Shown here: positions 33,840 through 45,711 of the stretch, one piece after another
Layout of the letters: each line of letters opens with the position of its first letter
How positions within the stretch are numbered: the stretch's first letter is position 1
From: Dipteris shenzhenensis
Lineage: Eukaryota > Polypodiophyta > Polypodiopsida > Gleicheniales
NCBI GenBank assembly: GCA_047967505.1
Contig: CM106540.1
Strand: one strand, 5' to 3'
Length of the DNA: 64,000 nt
The notes under the pieces: generated by a model
Databases searched by the model: none
Told to the model about the DNA's origin: nothing
What the model saw: only the letters and a program-made list of their open reading frames with translations
Program-made: the position numbers and the translations under genes

Positions 33840-34755
33840 TGTCCTCTATGGCTCAAGAAAAGGCACTGGGTCCAGATGGCATTCCAATAGATTTCTACCA
33901 GTGGTATTGGCATATGTGGTCCGGATGTTACGCTTTTGCTCAATCATTGTTGTTCGATTGGTGAATTGCCAGCGGCAGTGAAAATAGGATTGATAAAAAT
34001 AATTCCCAAGTCCACTAATCATCTTCTACCTTCAGATTGGCATCCATTAACCATACTAAATGGGGCATATAAAATCATGGCCAAAGTAATGGCAATGCAT
34101 ATCAAATTTATTCTCTCATGGTGTTTGCACTTAAAGCAGTATGGGTTTCTTCATGGGCAAGCTATACACAAGGAAATTTTGAACGTCTTGCTAGCTATCA
34201 ATCTCTCTATTTCTCAGAATCAATGTTTTCTACTTCTCAACATGGATTTAGAGAAAGCCTATGATCGAGTAAGCTGGTCCTTCATGATTTGGGTAATGCA
34301 AAAGCTAGGTTTTGGAGATAGTTTTTGCAGGGTGACTCAAGTTTTTTTCTCTAATGCCTCTTCCCCATGGTTGCTATTAATGGTTACCACTACCTCTCCT
34401 TCCCACTGTGTTGCTCTGTCCCCCCAGGTTTCCCTCCTGTGCCTCTTCTCTTTGCCATCGTTACTGAACCTCTCCTCCAATAACTTGACAATCATCTGGC
34501 CTCCGGCTCTTTGCGCGGTTCACCCTTGCCAAATCAGTCTCATCATTTTCATCGCAAATGTTTGCTAATGATAACGTTAATATTTTGCTAGCTAATCCAG
34601 AAAATCTCCATCAGTTTATGGACATTTAAGATCAATTTGTTGTTTTGTTTGACTCCAAAGTGAATGTAGAAAAAACTATGCTAATGTGGCTCTCGTTGCA
34701 TCCATTTCCAGATTGGGTATCTTCATTTGATTTTTCCATAATTCATCTGGCCATT
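33840..34755 (+). pseudogene. LINE N reverse transcriptase
   Basis: The RT begins with KALGPDGIPIDFYQWYWHMW. In the frame 33936-34568 it shows IGLIKIIPKSTNHLLPSDW, PLTILNGAYKIMAKVMAMHI, and LLNMDLEKAYDRVSWSFM, which contains the first catalytic Asp block. The PLLFAIVTEPLL block follows in another frame, and the FADD motif is seen as MFANDN at about 34558-34575, so the catalytic DD is lost. KVNVEKTMLMW follows. The element ends at 34755 in unrelated sequence. Confidence 0.8.
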
Positions 34756-35882
34756 TTTGTAGACTCAAGACCCAAAGTCTTGAGTAGGCACCCTAACCCA
34801 AAGCGCATGGAAGATCAAGACCCATGGATGAGGGACTTTGCAAGACAAAACCCTGACCTTGGAAACTCACAAGACTTCCAAGGGGGAAACCCTTATGAAC
34901 CCCTAACCTTCCAGGTGCCCCCAACATTTGCCGTTAGCCACCACAAGCCACCGACTATGTGCCCTTCCTAGTCCCACCGTACAGACCCACCACAAGCCAC
35001 CGACTATGTGCCCTTCCCAGTCCCACCCTACAGACCAATGCAAGAAGCATCCATGTAGATGCCTGGTAACCTACTCCCGTAGGAAGCTTGATAGTTTACT
35101 CCCATAGTTACAACCTCGATGTTTGGGGGAGTAGGCTTTACAACCCCAATGTTGGCATTGGCAAACCAATGGACCCCGTTATTAGGGCAAGGCTTGAGGC
35201 TGCCTCTACGTCCTATTAAGACACAAACAGTGCCGCCTCCTCAAGCTTCCCAAATAGTGCTATCGGATGAGGCGATGCACATCTTGGTGGACACACTAGG
35301 AAGAGGGCCGTTCCACCCCCGACTATACCCATATTTCTAGCAGGGAACACCAATCCCTCTAGGAGTAGACCATAGCCATCTCCAAGCTAATAACTAAATT
35401 TCTCAGAGAAGGAGTTCTGGTCTCCCATGTGGAGCAATTTGAGAAAATATGTGAAGCATTCGATGCTCCCAAAGATCTAGAAATGGTTAACACATTCAAC
35501 CTTAGCCTAGATGTATAAAGTATAGGGCCCTCGACCGTAAGGATAAAGTCAACTTGGAGGCATTGTGGAAATCCTTCATTGTAGGGCTTGCTCCCAGTGG
35601 TCACAAGTGGAGCCCGATCAATCAGTTGTATGAGGTGAAACATAATGATAATGAATCCCTTCAAGACTATATTTCTGGGATCAAACACCTCAATTCCCAC
35701 TATGAACCACATGAGAGGATGAGCGCAAGAGAATGTTGCCATGCTTCCTCATCAAATTGGCGAACCCAAAGCTACATGACCATCTGATGGTTGTGAAGCT
35801 CACTTCCTTCAAACCCTACAGCAAGGTAGCCATCCATATAATTGACAATATGATGGATTTTGATTATGGGTGCACAAAGGTG
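34756..35882 (+). pseudogene. Gag-like remnant between LINE N and copia E
   Basis: Frames at 34801-34971 (MEDQDPWMRDFARQNPDLGN) and 35119-35340 are proline-rich. At 35554-35787 the sequence reads EALWKSFIVGLAP and NDNESLQDYISGIKHLNSHY. The latter resembles the ESLRDYLxRF block of Ty3/gypsy gag, so this is probably a gypsy gag fragment of another family. A 49-bp unit starting CCACCACAAGCCACCGAC is tandemly duplicated at 34938 and 34987. No LTR was found. Copia E's LTR begins right after it. Confidence 0.4.
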
Positions 35883-36113
35883 TGTTGAGAAACCATGCTC
35901 AACATCATATGATTATATGTGTATAGCACTAACACCAATAGAGTGCTTTAAAGGAAAGAGTTAGATGCCCTAACCCTAACCCTAAAAGGGTTTGTTTATA
36001 TTTTTCAATTTCAACTAAATTTAGTGTTTAGTTAGTCATTTGTGGTGTGCTCTCTAGTTTTTCCCTCTCTCCTCATCTCCACTCTTCTCCTCTCCCCTCT
36101 TCATATTTTGTCA
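35883..36113 (+). repeat. 5' LTR of copia E
   Basis: This 231-bp LTR begins TGTTGAGAAACC and ends TTTGTCA. It aligns with the 3' LTR of copia G at 20291-20528, including the GTTGAG/CTCAAC hairpin start and the telomere-like run at 35968-35986. The TATA box of G is changed to CTTTAAAGG here. Confidence 0.9.
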
Positions 36114-36125
36114 TGGTATCAAAGC
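36114..36125 (+). other. Primer-binding site of copia E
   Basis: TGGTATCAAAGC directly abuts the LTR end and differs from the tRNA-iMet site by one base. Confidence 0.9.
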
Positions 36126-37093
36126 TCCCTTGCCTTCTACTGAGGCATTGCAATTCTTGTGAGAATGAGAGTGATCGAGAGTTTGAGGGTTCTCTTGAGT
36201 GTTCTCCATGAGAGCCCACTTCCATTGAGAGAGTTTCCATTCATTTTGAATGAAAGAATTATGTTCATTTAGTAATAGAGAAAATTTCCTTTCATTTCTT
36301 AGATATTTTCGTCATTCTTTCAAGAGGGAGATTTATATTCATTCTTGATTCATTTCTATTGAGACAGTTATGCTTCTTCTATTCTTCCTCCCTTTTTAAA
36401 TTTTTAATGTGAGGTGATATTTGAAAGGTTTGAGAGAGAGTTTCAAAAGTCTTTCTGTTATAAAAATCACATTGTGAGTGAGAGGGTTATGTGAGGTCCA
36501 TTTTTTAGTTTCGAGAGGTTCTTTGAGGATTTGGCCTCTCTAGAACTCTAGTTGCAAAACACATGGCAACCTAGAGGCAAGCAACGTGCTCCAACCAACT
36601 TCTAGAGCTCAGCAACCTTCTCCAAATGCACGATAAGCATTAGTAACCCAGCCTCACAGTCATCTCCTCTAGCCAGCTATTAGATAGCTAGCGGGAGCAA
36701 CAAACGGTCGACTACTGTGACGGCTATTCTTCACAGCACATAGAAAGGCACACCTAGCCTCAAGCGGACTCCAAACAGACGATCCTACTGCACACGACGG
36801 CCCAATGCCCTGACTAAGCTCGTTTGGCTATGCACCTTTACCGAAGACTCCAGCCGATAACCGCTCCCAACTTTACATGCAATGCCATCTACTATGTCAA
36901 CGAAGCTCTCCACACCGCAGGCCATCAAATCTCACTAACCAACAGCAACCAGCAACAACAATGCACCATTGACCTAGCCTCTCCAAATGCCTCTACGGAG
37001 CTTCAATAGTGCACACAACTCCATAGCTCCGGGGTTCCATCAGCCACCCATCCGCCTCCAATGCTCGACCACCCAACCGCCATAGTCCCAAGC
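36126..37093 (+). other. Leader of copia E, first part
   Basis: Non-coding leader interrupted at 37093 by gypsy D. The flank ATAGTCCCAAGC at 37082-37093 is followed on the far side of D by the same target bases CAAGC and then continuing leader. Confidence 0.8.
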
Positions 37094-38628
37094 TGTTGAC
37101 TCTGTGCCAACATGGACTTAGGTAGAACAGAATGTGTGTGTAGAGTATGTTGACTTTGTGCCAACATGGACTTAGGTAGAACAGATTGTGTGTGTAGAGT
37201 AGATGCAAAGCTTGCATAAGGCTAGAAATAATCCCTCTTAGAAATCCAACTTGCATGTTCTACATGCAAGTTCTACATGCAACACCTACATGCAAGTTGT
37301 ACATGCGAGTTCTACATGCAAATTCTACATATGACTTCTACATACAACTCCTACATGCAACTCCTACATGCGAGTTCTACATGTGAGTTCTACATGCAAG
37401 TTCTACATACAACTTCTACATACAACTCCTACATGCAACTCCTACATGCGAGTTGTACATGCGAGTTGTACATGCGAGTTCTACGTCCAAGTTCTACATA
37501 CAAGTTGTACATGCGAGTTGTACATGCGAGTTCTACATGTGAGTTCTACATGCAAGTTCTACATACGAGTTCTACATGCGAGTTCTATATACGACTTCTA
37601 CATGCAACTCCTACATGCGACTTGTACATGCAAGTTCTACATGCAACTCCTACATGCGACTTGTACATGCAAGTTCTACATGTGAGTTCTACATGCAAGT
37701 TCTACATGTAGAGAGAGAATGTGTTACACTTCCTACATGCAGAGAGAGAAGCTCTCCAACTTGTATAAATACCCCATAATGGAATGAAGCCCACACTCTT
37801 TGGGGCCTTGTGTTGTTCTACTTTGGTATTCCAAGCAATTGTCTCAAGTGTCCATGCTTCCTTGCAGTCCATGTCCAAAAGCATGCCCTAACCTTGCAAC
37901 CCCTCCTCCCCTCTCCTCCAACCTTGCAACCCATCCTCTCCCTCTCCTCCATCCTCTCCCTCTCCTCCTCCCTCTTCCTCCTCCTCCTTCCTCCTCCTCC
38001 TCCTCCCTTCTCCTCCTCCCTCCTCCTCTTCCCCCCCCCTCCTCCTCCTCCTCCTCCTCCCTCCTCTCTCCTCTTTCCCCCATGCTGCTACACCTTCTTC
38101 CTCTCCCACTCCTATGCTCCCCCTAAACCCTTTGTTCCTCAACCCTTAAACTCCATGATCTACGAGGGAGACGAGTTCTCCACCATGTACTCTACCCTGA
38201 ACCTTGGATCCCCCTTCTAACCCTGGACGACTCCTAAAACTTGGAACCTCCTTCTAACCCTGGAACCTCTTCTAAACTCTGGAACCTCTTTCTAAACCTT
38301 AGAACTCCTTCTAAACCTTGGAACTCCTTCTAACCCTGGAAGCTCCTTCTAACCCTTAAACTCCTCCTAAACCTTGCAGCTCACAATGAAGGCGAAAGCC
38401 TTCATTACCTCAATCATGATGATACATGTTCTTTTTACACATGCATGCACTTTGTTTGCTTACCACACTTAAGCCTACGTCTCTCATCGAAACATGACTC
38501 AAGGTCCTAAGCTACACATATACTACAAACGACAACCTCAATATATATATAGGTGACAAAAAGCCTCGGAACCTTGCATATTGAGAATACCCAGCTATTC
38601 CTATGAAAGCAGTAGGAAAGAGCCAACA
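37094..38628 (+). repeat. 5' LTR of gypsy D
   Basis: This 1535-bp LTR runs TGTTGACTCTG...GAGCCAACA. It opens with a 54-bp tandem duplication (37094-37147 and 37148-37201), then a 13-bp array (37249-37711), the promoter segment TTGTATAAATACCCC at 37760-37774, a pyrimidine-rich (TCC)n part at 37900-38090, TTCTAAACC-type short repeats, and the conserved end. The array and CT tracts give spurious ORFs on both strands. Confidence 0.9.
37249..37711 (+). repeat. 13-bp CTACATGCAAGTT array in LTR U3
   Basis: About 35 tandem copies of a 13-base unit, CTACATGCAAGTT, with variants (CGAG, TGAG, ACAACTC). It lies upstream of the LTR TATA segment. Because 13 is not a multiple of 3, all three plus frames stay open and yield false 13-residue protein repeats. 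Most units carry CATGCA or CATGCG. The array has about ten units in LTR K and about seven in D's own 3' LTR. Confidence 0.9.
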
Positions 38629-38630
38629 TT

Positions 38631-38649
38631 TGGCGCCACTGTTGGGGAG
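38631..38649 (+). other. Primer-binding site of gypsy D
   Basis: TGGCGCCACTGTTGGGGAG lies two bases after the LTR end, of the TGGCGCC class found in Tat/Athila-type gypsy elements. It is the better-preserved counterpart of the site at 206. Confidence 0.9.
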
Positions 38650-39875
38650 ACTAACATCTCAAGTAATGAGTAAAACATACGCACATATGTGTAAAAAAAC
38701 AAACTACTTCAAGCTTCGTGAACATAACACTCAAGGGCAAGGAGAGTAAATTTTTTTTCCATTTCTAGCCAAACATATCACCCCAAGCATCAACCTTGGG
38801 TTACTACCTTAAGAAATTTTCTTTATTTCTTAAAAAGAAGCCACTTGATAAACAATCAGGCTAGGTAGTAGAAACGAATGCGTAGAGCTTGCAATTTCAA
38901 TCATTTCACCTTTTTGCAGAAGAGCGAACCAAGCTATCCATAAAAAGTTACGACTCGGGAAGAGTAAACCCTAAACCTAAACTCATTTTCTATAAAAACC
39001 CACTCCACCGCCTCATTCTTCATCTTTCACATTTTGCCTCCATCCTCTTCTTCATTCCGAGCCTTATGCAAGACACTCCTCCCTCTCCATCGACCACCAC
39101 CTTACTCCCATCCTCACATGGTAAGTGACTTCGAGCCCATCTCGGAGCGATAATCTAGCCATCCACCCACCGTCCATTGTTCCTCAACAATCTCGTTACA
39201 TCGAGAAAGACTTGAAGAGTGTTCAGGTGACCACCTCTTCCTCCCTTTGGATTTCCATCCGTCAAGTTTTTTTTTTTTCTTCTCTCTTTTTTCCCCTTCC
39301 CATTTCCACCACCCCCTCCCCCTTTCCCCTCCCCCTCTCCCCCTTCCCCCCCCTCTCCATCTCCACCACCCCCTCCCCCCCCCCGCCTCTCCATCTCCAC
39401 CACCATCTCCTCCCCCTCTTCCCCCCTCCATCTCCACCACCCCTTCCCCTCCCCCCCTCCATCTCCACCACCCTCCCCCCCTCCGCCCCTCCCCCCTCCA
39501 TCTCCACCACCCCCTCCCCCTCCCCCCCCTCCATCTCTACCACCCCTTCCCCCTCCCCCCCTCTATCTCCACCATCCCCTCCCCCTCCCCCCGTCCCCCC
39601 TCCATCTCCACCAACCCCTCCCCCTCCCCCCCTCCATCTCCACCACCCCTTCCCCCCTCCCCCCTCCATCTCTACCACCCCTTCCCCCTCCCCCCCTCCA
39701 TCTCCACCACCGCTTCCCCCTCCCCCCGTCCATCTCCACCACCACCTTCCCCTCTCCCCCTCCCCCCTCCATCTCCACCACCGCCCCTTCCCCTTCCCCC
39801 TCCCCCCCTCCACCTCCACCTCCACCACCCCCTCTACGTCCCCCCCTCCCCCCCTCCATCTCCACCACCCCCTCC

Positions 39876-39915
<40 letters not shown>

Positions 39916-40181
39916 TCCCCTTCTCTCTTTCTTTCTCCCTCTCCTCCCCCTCCCCCTCTCTCTTTCTTTCTCTCTCTTTCTCTCTCTATCCCACACCCTC
40001 TCTCTCTCTTTCTCTCTCTCTTTCCCTCCCCCTCCCTCTCTCTTTCCCTACCCCCCCTCTCTCTCTCTCTCTCCCTCTCTCTCTCTTTCCCTCCCCCTTT
40101 CTCTTTCTTTCCCTCTATTTCTCTCTCTTTCCCTCCCCCTCTTCTCTTTCTTTTTCTCTCTTTATTTCTCTCTCTTTCCCT

Positions 40182-40233
<52 letters not shown>

Positions 40234-40272
40234 CTCCCCCTCCCTCTTCTCTCATTCTCTCTCTATCCCACC

Positions 40273-40327
<55 letters not shown>

Positions 40328-41704
40328 CTCTCCTCCCTCTTCTCTCATTCTCTCTCTATCCCTCCCCCTCCCTCTCTCTCTCTCTCTCACTCTCTCTCTC
40401 TCTCACTCTCTCTCTCTCTCTTTATTTCTCTCTCTCTATCCCTCCCCCTCCCTCTTCTCTCTTTCTTTCTCTATCCCTCCCCCTCCCTCTTCTGTCTCTC
40501 TCTCTCTCTCTATCTACCCCCCCTCCCCGACCGCTTCCCCCCCTCCCTACCTATCCCTACCCCTAAAGTAAGGGCCTAAGCCCTTGCTGTGTCCCTCCAC
40601 AGGTAGAGCGCCCGTGGTGGCACTCACAGCGCCCGTCAGCCCGTGCCCGTGCCACCTCCCTCCCACCCTCCCTACTCCCTCCGCTCCCCTCCCCTCCACT
40701 GCCCCCGCCGCTGCTACACCCCCGTCCCCTCCCCTCCCCTCCCTGCACCCCCGCGTGAAACCCCCCCTCGCCGCCACACGCAACTCCCCCCGGCCGCCAC
40801 CGTGACAACCCCCCCCACTGCGTTATTAAAAAAAAACTAACCCAAAGCTAACCCTAGGTTAGTATTAACCTAGATTATGTTAGTTTTACCCTAGGTTAGT
40901 ATTAACGTACGTTAGGTTAGTTTTCACCTTAGTTAGGTTAGTTTAACTGTTAGTTAGTTACACTAACTAGATTAGTTGAACTAACTGTGGTTAGTCTATC
41001 CATCACTAGGTTAGGTTAGACTAACTGATTACCATCTAACTAGACAGTCAGGTTAGTTACACTAATTGGGCCAATTAGGTCAACTAAACTGGATCAATTA
41101 CAACCCCTCAGTTGGACTTAAAGTCCATGCACACCACCCTTAGGACACCCCCCCAAAAAAAAAGCACATTTTACCCCTACTTTAACCCCTCCTAGCTCAT
41201 CCGTTTGGGATCCAAACTGAACCCCGTTTGAACCCAAATTTCACACATGGAAACATCACTTTATGAGGTATTTTTCTAGCCCATTGCACACCATTTCGGC
41301 ATCCCTAGCACTCGCTCATTCGTGCCCCCGTGTGGGCCTCGTTTCGCACCAATTCACTCATATCTTCACACCGTGACCTCTGATAAACAATCAGTCTACA
41401 TCGGCACAGTTCCCTACACATGTAGGACAATCTTAGGCACATTATTAACACAATCGTCCCTACACAAACTAACACCACTCTAACCCTCCCAACACAACTT
41501 CATCCACACCCGCACTTGTGGCAAAGACACCCTTGGCAAATCTCACCCAATCTGCATGCAGCTATGTTTCGACCAATGCCTACGACTCCAATGCTCACCA
41601 CATCCACATACAACTCCGCTGTAACCACCCCCCGCTAATCCTTGAGGTATCCCGAATCCCCCCTTGAAATTCAATCACTCCCTTTAACTCCTCCATGCCC
41701 CAAC
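38650..41704 (+). other. Long leader of gypsy D with 1.27-kb pyrimidine tract
   Basis: The first 640 bases match A's leader but without MITE-1. At 39290-40560 the plus strand is almost entirely pyrimidine: first CTCCATCTCCACCACCCC-type units, then (CT)n alternating with TCCCTCCCC. A C-rich segment (40570-40820) and a block of TTAGGTTAGTTTAAC-type repeats (40830-41090) follow, then ordinary sequence up to gag. The 484- and 439-codon frames across the tract consist of Pro/Ser/Leu only and are artefacts. Confidence 0.85.
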
Positions 41705-43475
41705 ATGGCTGGACACCATCACGACAATGATGGGGATATTGACCTTGATGCAGAGGCTGACAATTTCTTTAATTAAAGAAATAATAACAATCAAGGCAGA
41801 TGCCCCTTGGGAAAATTGGAACTTCCCAAATATAATGGTAGGGGAGATCCAACCCAATTCCTCCAGCATTTTGATGTCGCATGCTAAGCAGGTGGAGATC
41901 AATCCCATGAAACCAAGGTCACTTGGTTTCCCATGGCCTTAACTAATGAAGCGTCTTAATGGTACCTCGACCTTCTAGTGGAAGAGCATGCCACATGGGA
42001 CCTACTTCAAACAGAATTCAAACAATGCTTTCAAATGGAGACATTACAAGATGATTCCGCTCTCCAACTAAGCAAGATCGAAGAAGATGTACGTGCATAG
42101 CTGGGTAAGATGAAAAGATTAATCGCCAAATGTGACCCACGCCTAGATGCAAATTACCTCACGGCATGGTTAATTGTAGGACTAAGAAAGAAAATAAGAA
42201 AGGATATGAAAAAGATAAGTAGCTATGAAACATTCAGTGCTGCTCATGCGACAGCCATTGACATCGAGGATGGCATGACAGACTCAAACACTAGCAGTGA
42301 TGATGGCCGATCTAGTACACATGATAAGCACTCAAAAAAGGGAAAATCAAAGGCCACTACTGAAACATCAAATGAAGATCAGCCTAGAGGCCATGATCCT
42401 GAAGCTGAAAAAAGACGTGATGCAGGCCATGGAACAAAAACTTCATTTGTCTCAGCCGCCAACTTAGACATATCCACGGTGAGAAAATGTTTGGTGTCCA
42501 CACAGCATGCCAATCATACAACAAATGAGTGCCTAGTCCTAAGAGCCAGGATCACTGCACAAGCAAATCCACTGCCAAGGTTGTGGTGCCATATCTGCAT
42601 TGTCAGTAGCCATGATGAGAACAGTTGCATCTTCGACATGCACAACAACCCGCCTCGACCTCAACAATACCAAGTGGCACCCATGCCAGTATACAGGCAA
42701 CCACCCATCACTTGCACAAGCGCCCCCAACTCCGAGGCTAAATCTTGTTCCCGTTCGGACACAAGTCCCACAACTACTCAAGAATGTGAATCCATGACCA
42801 TATCTAAGAGCACCAAATCTAGCTCCTCAGGCAGTTCCAATACATCAATTACAAGCCGAGGAAGTAGACTCGCCATTTAAGTATGAAGCAGAGTACCCAG
42901 TGTACTATGTAGAAGGTGTAGAGGGTCTAATACCAGTTTATGTAAATCAAGTATGTCCCAACACATATCGCACACCAATCAAGTGCTACGGTTGTGGAGA
43001 AAATCACCGGATCGCAGAGTGCCCTCATCATGGTAGCCTAGCTACTTTCCAACTCCTCTGTAGAGATTGTGGCATAAGACAAGCCTGTATGGATTATCCC
43101 ATGAAAAATAAAGGCCTAGAACAAACAGAGGTTAAGCCCGACGTCCCAATTGGCATCATTGGGGTGGACCATCAAAGTCTGGGTCTGCCGATAAGTGTAA
43201 AATCACAACCTATAAATGTAATTACACACCAACAGAAAGAGGCCACCAAGGACCCTAACATTCCAATCCAACCAAAGCAACTTCTGAAAAAGAAAGCACA
43301 AGTGCCTCCACCTCTGCCAAGCAATGAGCAGCTGAGCTCATCCACATCAACTCCCGAGCCTCAAATAAAAGAAGCTCCATACCCAAATGCAGAGGTGGAG
43401 AAGGCTCGTTTTCAGACACTTCAACAATGGGTACAAAATGAACAAGCTCAATTTGAGGCTGAGAAACAAGCTTAA
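41705..43475 (+). pseudogene. Gypsy D gag with zinc knuckle
   Basis: The probable start is ATG 41705 (MAGHHHDNDGDIDLDAEADN), with a stop shortly after. The gag core follows as LELPKYNGRGDPTQFLQHFD and, in the open frame 42110-42880, IAKCDPRLDANYLTAWLIVG. HANHTTNECLVL resembles the HTTDECxxL block of plant gypsy gag. A CCHC-type knuckle, CYGCGENHRIAEC, lies near 42990-43030. Stops at about 41774, 41885, 42099 and 42878 and frame changes break it. Gag would form the particle and bind RNA, so this copy could at most give fragments. Confidence 0.75.
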
Positions 43476-43490
43476 GACCTAATCCATGAC

Positions 43491-44092
43491 TTGGCCCCAC
43501 AACGTATTGATATTGTACTCAAGCCTCTGTTCCAACAACATACTCAACATAATCTACTGCCACATCAACTTGAAGGAGCCGCACTCTCTAGCATCCTGAG
43601 TTGCCCTATGTCAATTGCCATCGGAATCCTCCTACGGAATTGTCCCAATCTCTGGGAGAGTTTCAAAGGATGAATTGAACTCACAAATCCCCTCCACCTA
43701 TGAACGACATTAAAGATATCCCTGTGCGGATGGGTGAGAGAGATGACATATGCAACATTATTGTGCCTTTGATCCACAAGGCATATAATAAAGTCCAAGC
43801 CATAGTGGATGGTGGAGTAGGTGTGAATGTCCTATCCAAGGAGCTCTACGAAGAATGGGGTCTCCCATCAATGCAAAAGGCTAATTTCAACATACACCTT
43901 GCCGATAATTCACGGGCTAAACCCTTGGGAATAGTGAATGGCGTGTCCACAAAGATTGTAGGAGTCCGCTTTTCCCTTCAATTCACAATCTTGGATCTCC
44001 CCAAAAAATCCTATCAAATCTTACTGGGTCGTCCTTGGTTATGGGAAGCATCAGTCCTCCATGACGGGGGAATCGATAGACTGACAATCTAG
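43491..44092 (+). pseudogene. Gypsy D protease
   Basis: The frame 43700-44092 parallels A's protease almost residue for residue: VDGGVGVNVL at the catalytic site and DLPKKSYQILLGRPWLWE downstream. The residue after the catalytic Asp is Gly in both copies. Since both share it, this may be ancestral in the family and not decay. The preceding frame (43491-43673) is the gag-protease linker. The frame closes at TAG 44090, where A reads on for another 40 codons. Confidence 0.75.
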
Positions 44093-44159
44093 AATCGGGA
44101 CACCGTAGTCAGGGTGAATGTGGGGATAGGAGCTATTAAACCAATTTGTTTAGAGCATT

Positions 44160-45190
44160 GGATGACACATCTTCAACAACAATCTCAAGCAAATCAGCTC
44201 CCTTGCAATAGCATGCCATAGCAATTGACTCACAAAGCAATGTCAATAACTAGATACAAACCTTGGCATCCATCGACAACTGCCATTCATTAGACCCCAT
44301 CTTCTCACAGATAGATGCTAAGTGCTACAGGTAGATCCTTAACTCCCACATAAAGAACCAATTGATCTAGAGATGCCATTCTTTATGGCTGACCTTGAGT
44401 GGGATAATGAAACTGACAAAGGTACCCATACCAATGATGACTCAAATACCTTGAAACATAGGCTGAGAATGCTAAAATTAAAGGTCAAATCTTTGATAAT
44501 GACTTAGCCATTCTGCATGCCCTGAGCTCCCAAAAGTTGAACCTTCAAAGTTGAATAACAACAAAAGATCTAGAAGACAACTGAAGGAGGAAATCATAGA
44601 AAAGCCAAGGCCGAGCACTTCAATGAATTCAAACAAGTCCAATCATCAAATTGTACCTTGCAAAGTCAGCTCCCTCAAAATCAGAACCACCACCTCTTGA
44701 ATGGTCCCCTGATGGCTTGAAAGGAGTATGCACAGCAAATGAACCCTTACTTGGAACCACCTTACCAGTGGAAAAGTTACCCCATAGTTCCCAATGTAAG
44801 CAGTTTCGAAAGTGTAAGCCACATGTGTGTATGAAGATCGATCTCTAGAGAATTCAGTCCCAAAAAAAAAAAAAGGGTCTCCAAGACACAAACAAATTGG
44901 TTATAATACTATGCCACCCCATATACATGGCATAGGTTAGGCTAGTTCAACACCATCAAAGGCTGATCTTCAAGAAGTGCCAGAGTACTTCAAGAATTAC
45001 ACAAGTGGCAGTGTCCCCATAGCAATGCCAAGACTACTAAAAGAATCTAAAGTTCAAGCTGTGTTACTAGAAACATTGGACAGAGTCCAATTCAACACAA
45101 CCATAAACGGAAGCCGATTGAAGCAATACAACATCATCATGCAAGCCATCCCCAACAATAATGCAGTTTTGGGAACCCCAACTCTTCAAT
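44160..45190 (+). pseudogene. Gypsy D spacer fused to integrase tail
   Basis: Up to about 45050 the sequence is colinear with A 2400-3260 (for example SVPIAMPRLLKESKVQ). It then passes straight into LETLDRVQFNTTINGSRLKQ, which resembles the C-terminal tail of Tat-like integrases (LEDLDG ... NG-RLKxY). The whole RT, RNase H and integrase core must therefore have been removed by one deletion with an endpoint near 45058. A short open frame (44977-45192) spans the fusion. Confidence 0.6.
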
Positions 45191-45306
45191 AGTTTGCACT
45201 AGATTGTTACACGTGCACTCACTATCATATGTACATTTTTGCACATATAGTTTACACTAGATTGTTACACGCACACTCACTAGCATATGCACGTTTTTGC
45301 ACATTT
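45191..45306 (+). repeat. 58-bp tandem duplication in D's 3' region
   Basis: The unit AGTTTRCACTAGATTGTTAC... occurs at 45191-45248 and 45249-45306, each ending TTTTTGCACATWTAG. The following 400 bases up to the LTR contain no recognisable domain. Confidence 0.85.
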
Positions 45307-45711
45307 AGGACGACCTAATGAATTTTGTATTAGGGATGATTGAGTCTTAGTTTCCCTATTCAATCCCACAAATAAGCATATAGTTAGAAACATCCCGTGC
45401 ACTCACACGATTTTGCATAGGCACATGATAGATTGCATCAATAATAGTATCACACAGTTTCATTCCATACTCTCAAAGCATGCAATGAATTCACAAGCAG
45501 GACAAGAAGCTATGCCAAACAGGACAAAAGAGTCTGCAACCTTAGCAACGAGACCCCCACCAAGCATCACAGTCGTCCTAAATGCAAAAATATTAGACTT
45601 GCATACAAACTTATCTACAAGCTCAATGATATGAGTGCAATCGCATCCAACATAGCACGAAATGCCAGCCTTAACAATGAGACCCCCGCCAAACCTCTTC
45701 CCAAGAAGATT

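Larger units (their letters stand above)
28191..34755 (+). mobile_element. LINE N, decayed and multiply interrupted
   Basis: A plus-strand non-LTR retrotransposon is shown by an ORF1-like gag with a CCHC-like knuckle, then an apurinic-type endonuclease, then a LINE RT in the right order. It is interrupted by a hAT-type MITE (28599-28970), a minus-strand LTR element (about 30760-32818), and Mutator-like MITE fragments (33421-33625, 33744-33790). Its 5' end is unclear. At 34755 it stops abruptly at unrelated gag-like sequence, so the RT C-terminus, zf-RVT finger and poly(A) tail are missing. Confidence 0.75.

Noticed and set aside
37277-37711. Three overlapping Cys/Tyr/His-rich repeat proteins
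   Set aside because: Produced in all three frames by the 13-bp non-coding LTR array; a real repeat protein would favour one frame.
37249-37711. CRISPR-like array
   Set aside because: Units are contiguous 13-mers with point variants, with no unique spacers between repeats, and the context is a plant LTR.
39125-40579. 484- and 439-codon plus frames and 244-codon minus frame
   Set aside because: Low-complexity Pro/Ser/Leu or Gly/Arg/Glu runs from the CT-rich leader of gypsy D. Length comes only from lack of stop codons in such DNA.
40547-40840. GC-rich frames on both strands, possible gene or CpG island
   Set aside because: C-rich low-complexity part of gypsy D's leader; Pro/Ala/Arg-rich with no domain.
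42539-42781. Minus-strand 80-codon frame in the gypsy D gag region
   Set aside because: Antisense shadow of gag; no motif.
45190-45320. Possible regulatory repeat or attachment site
   Set aside because: It is a plain 58-bp tandem duplication in the 3' region of gypsy D, with no symmetry or motif suggesting a binding site.
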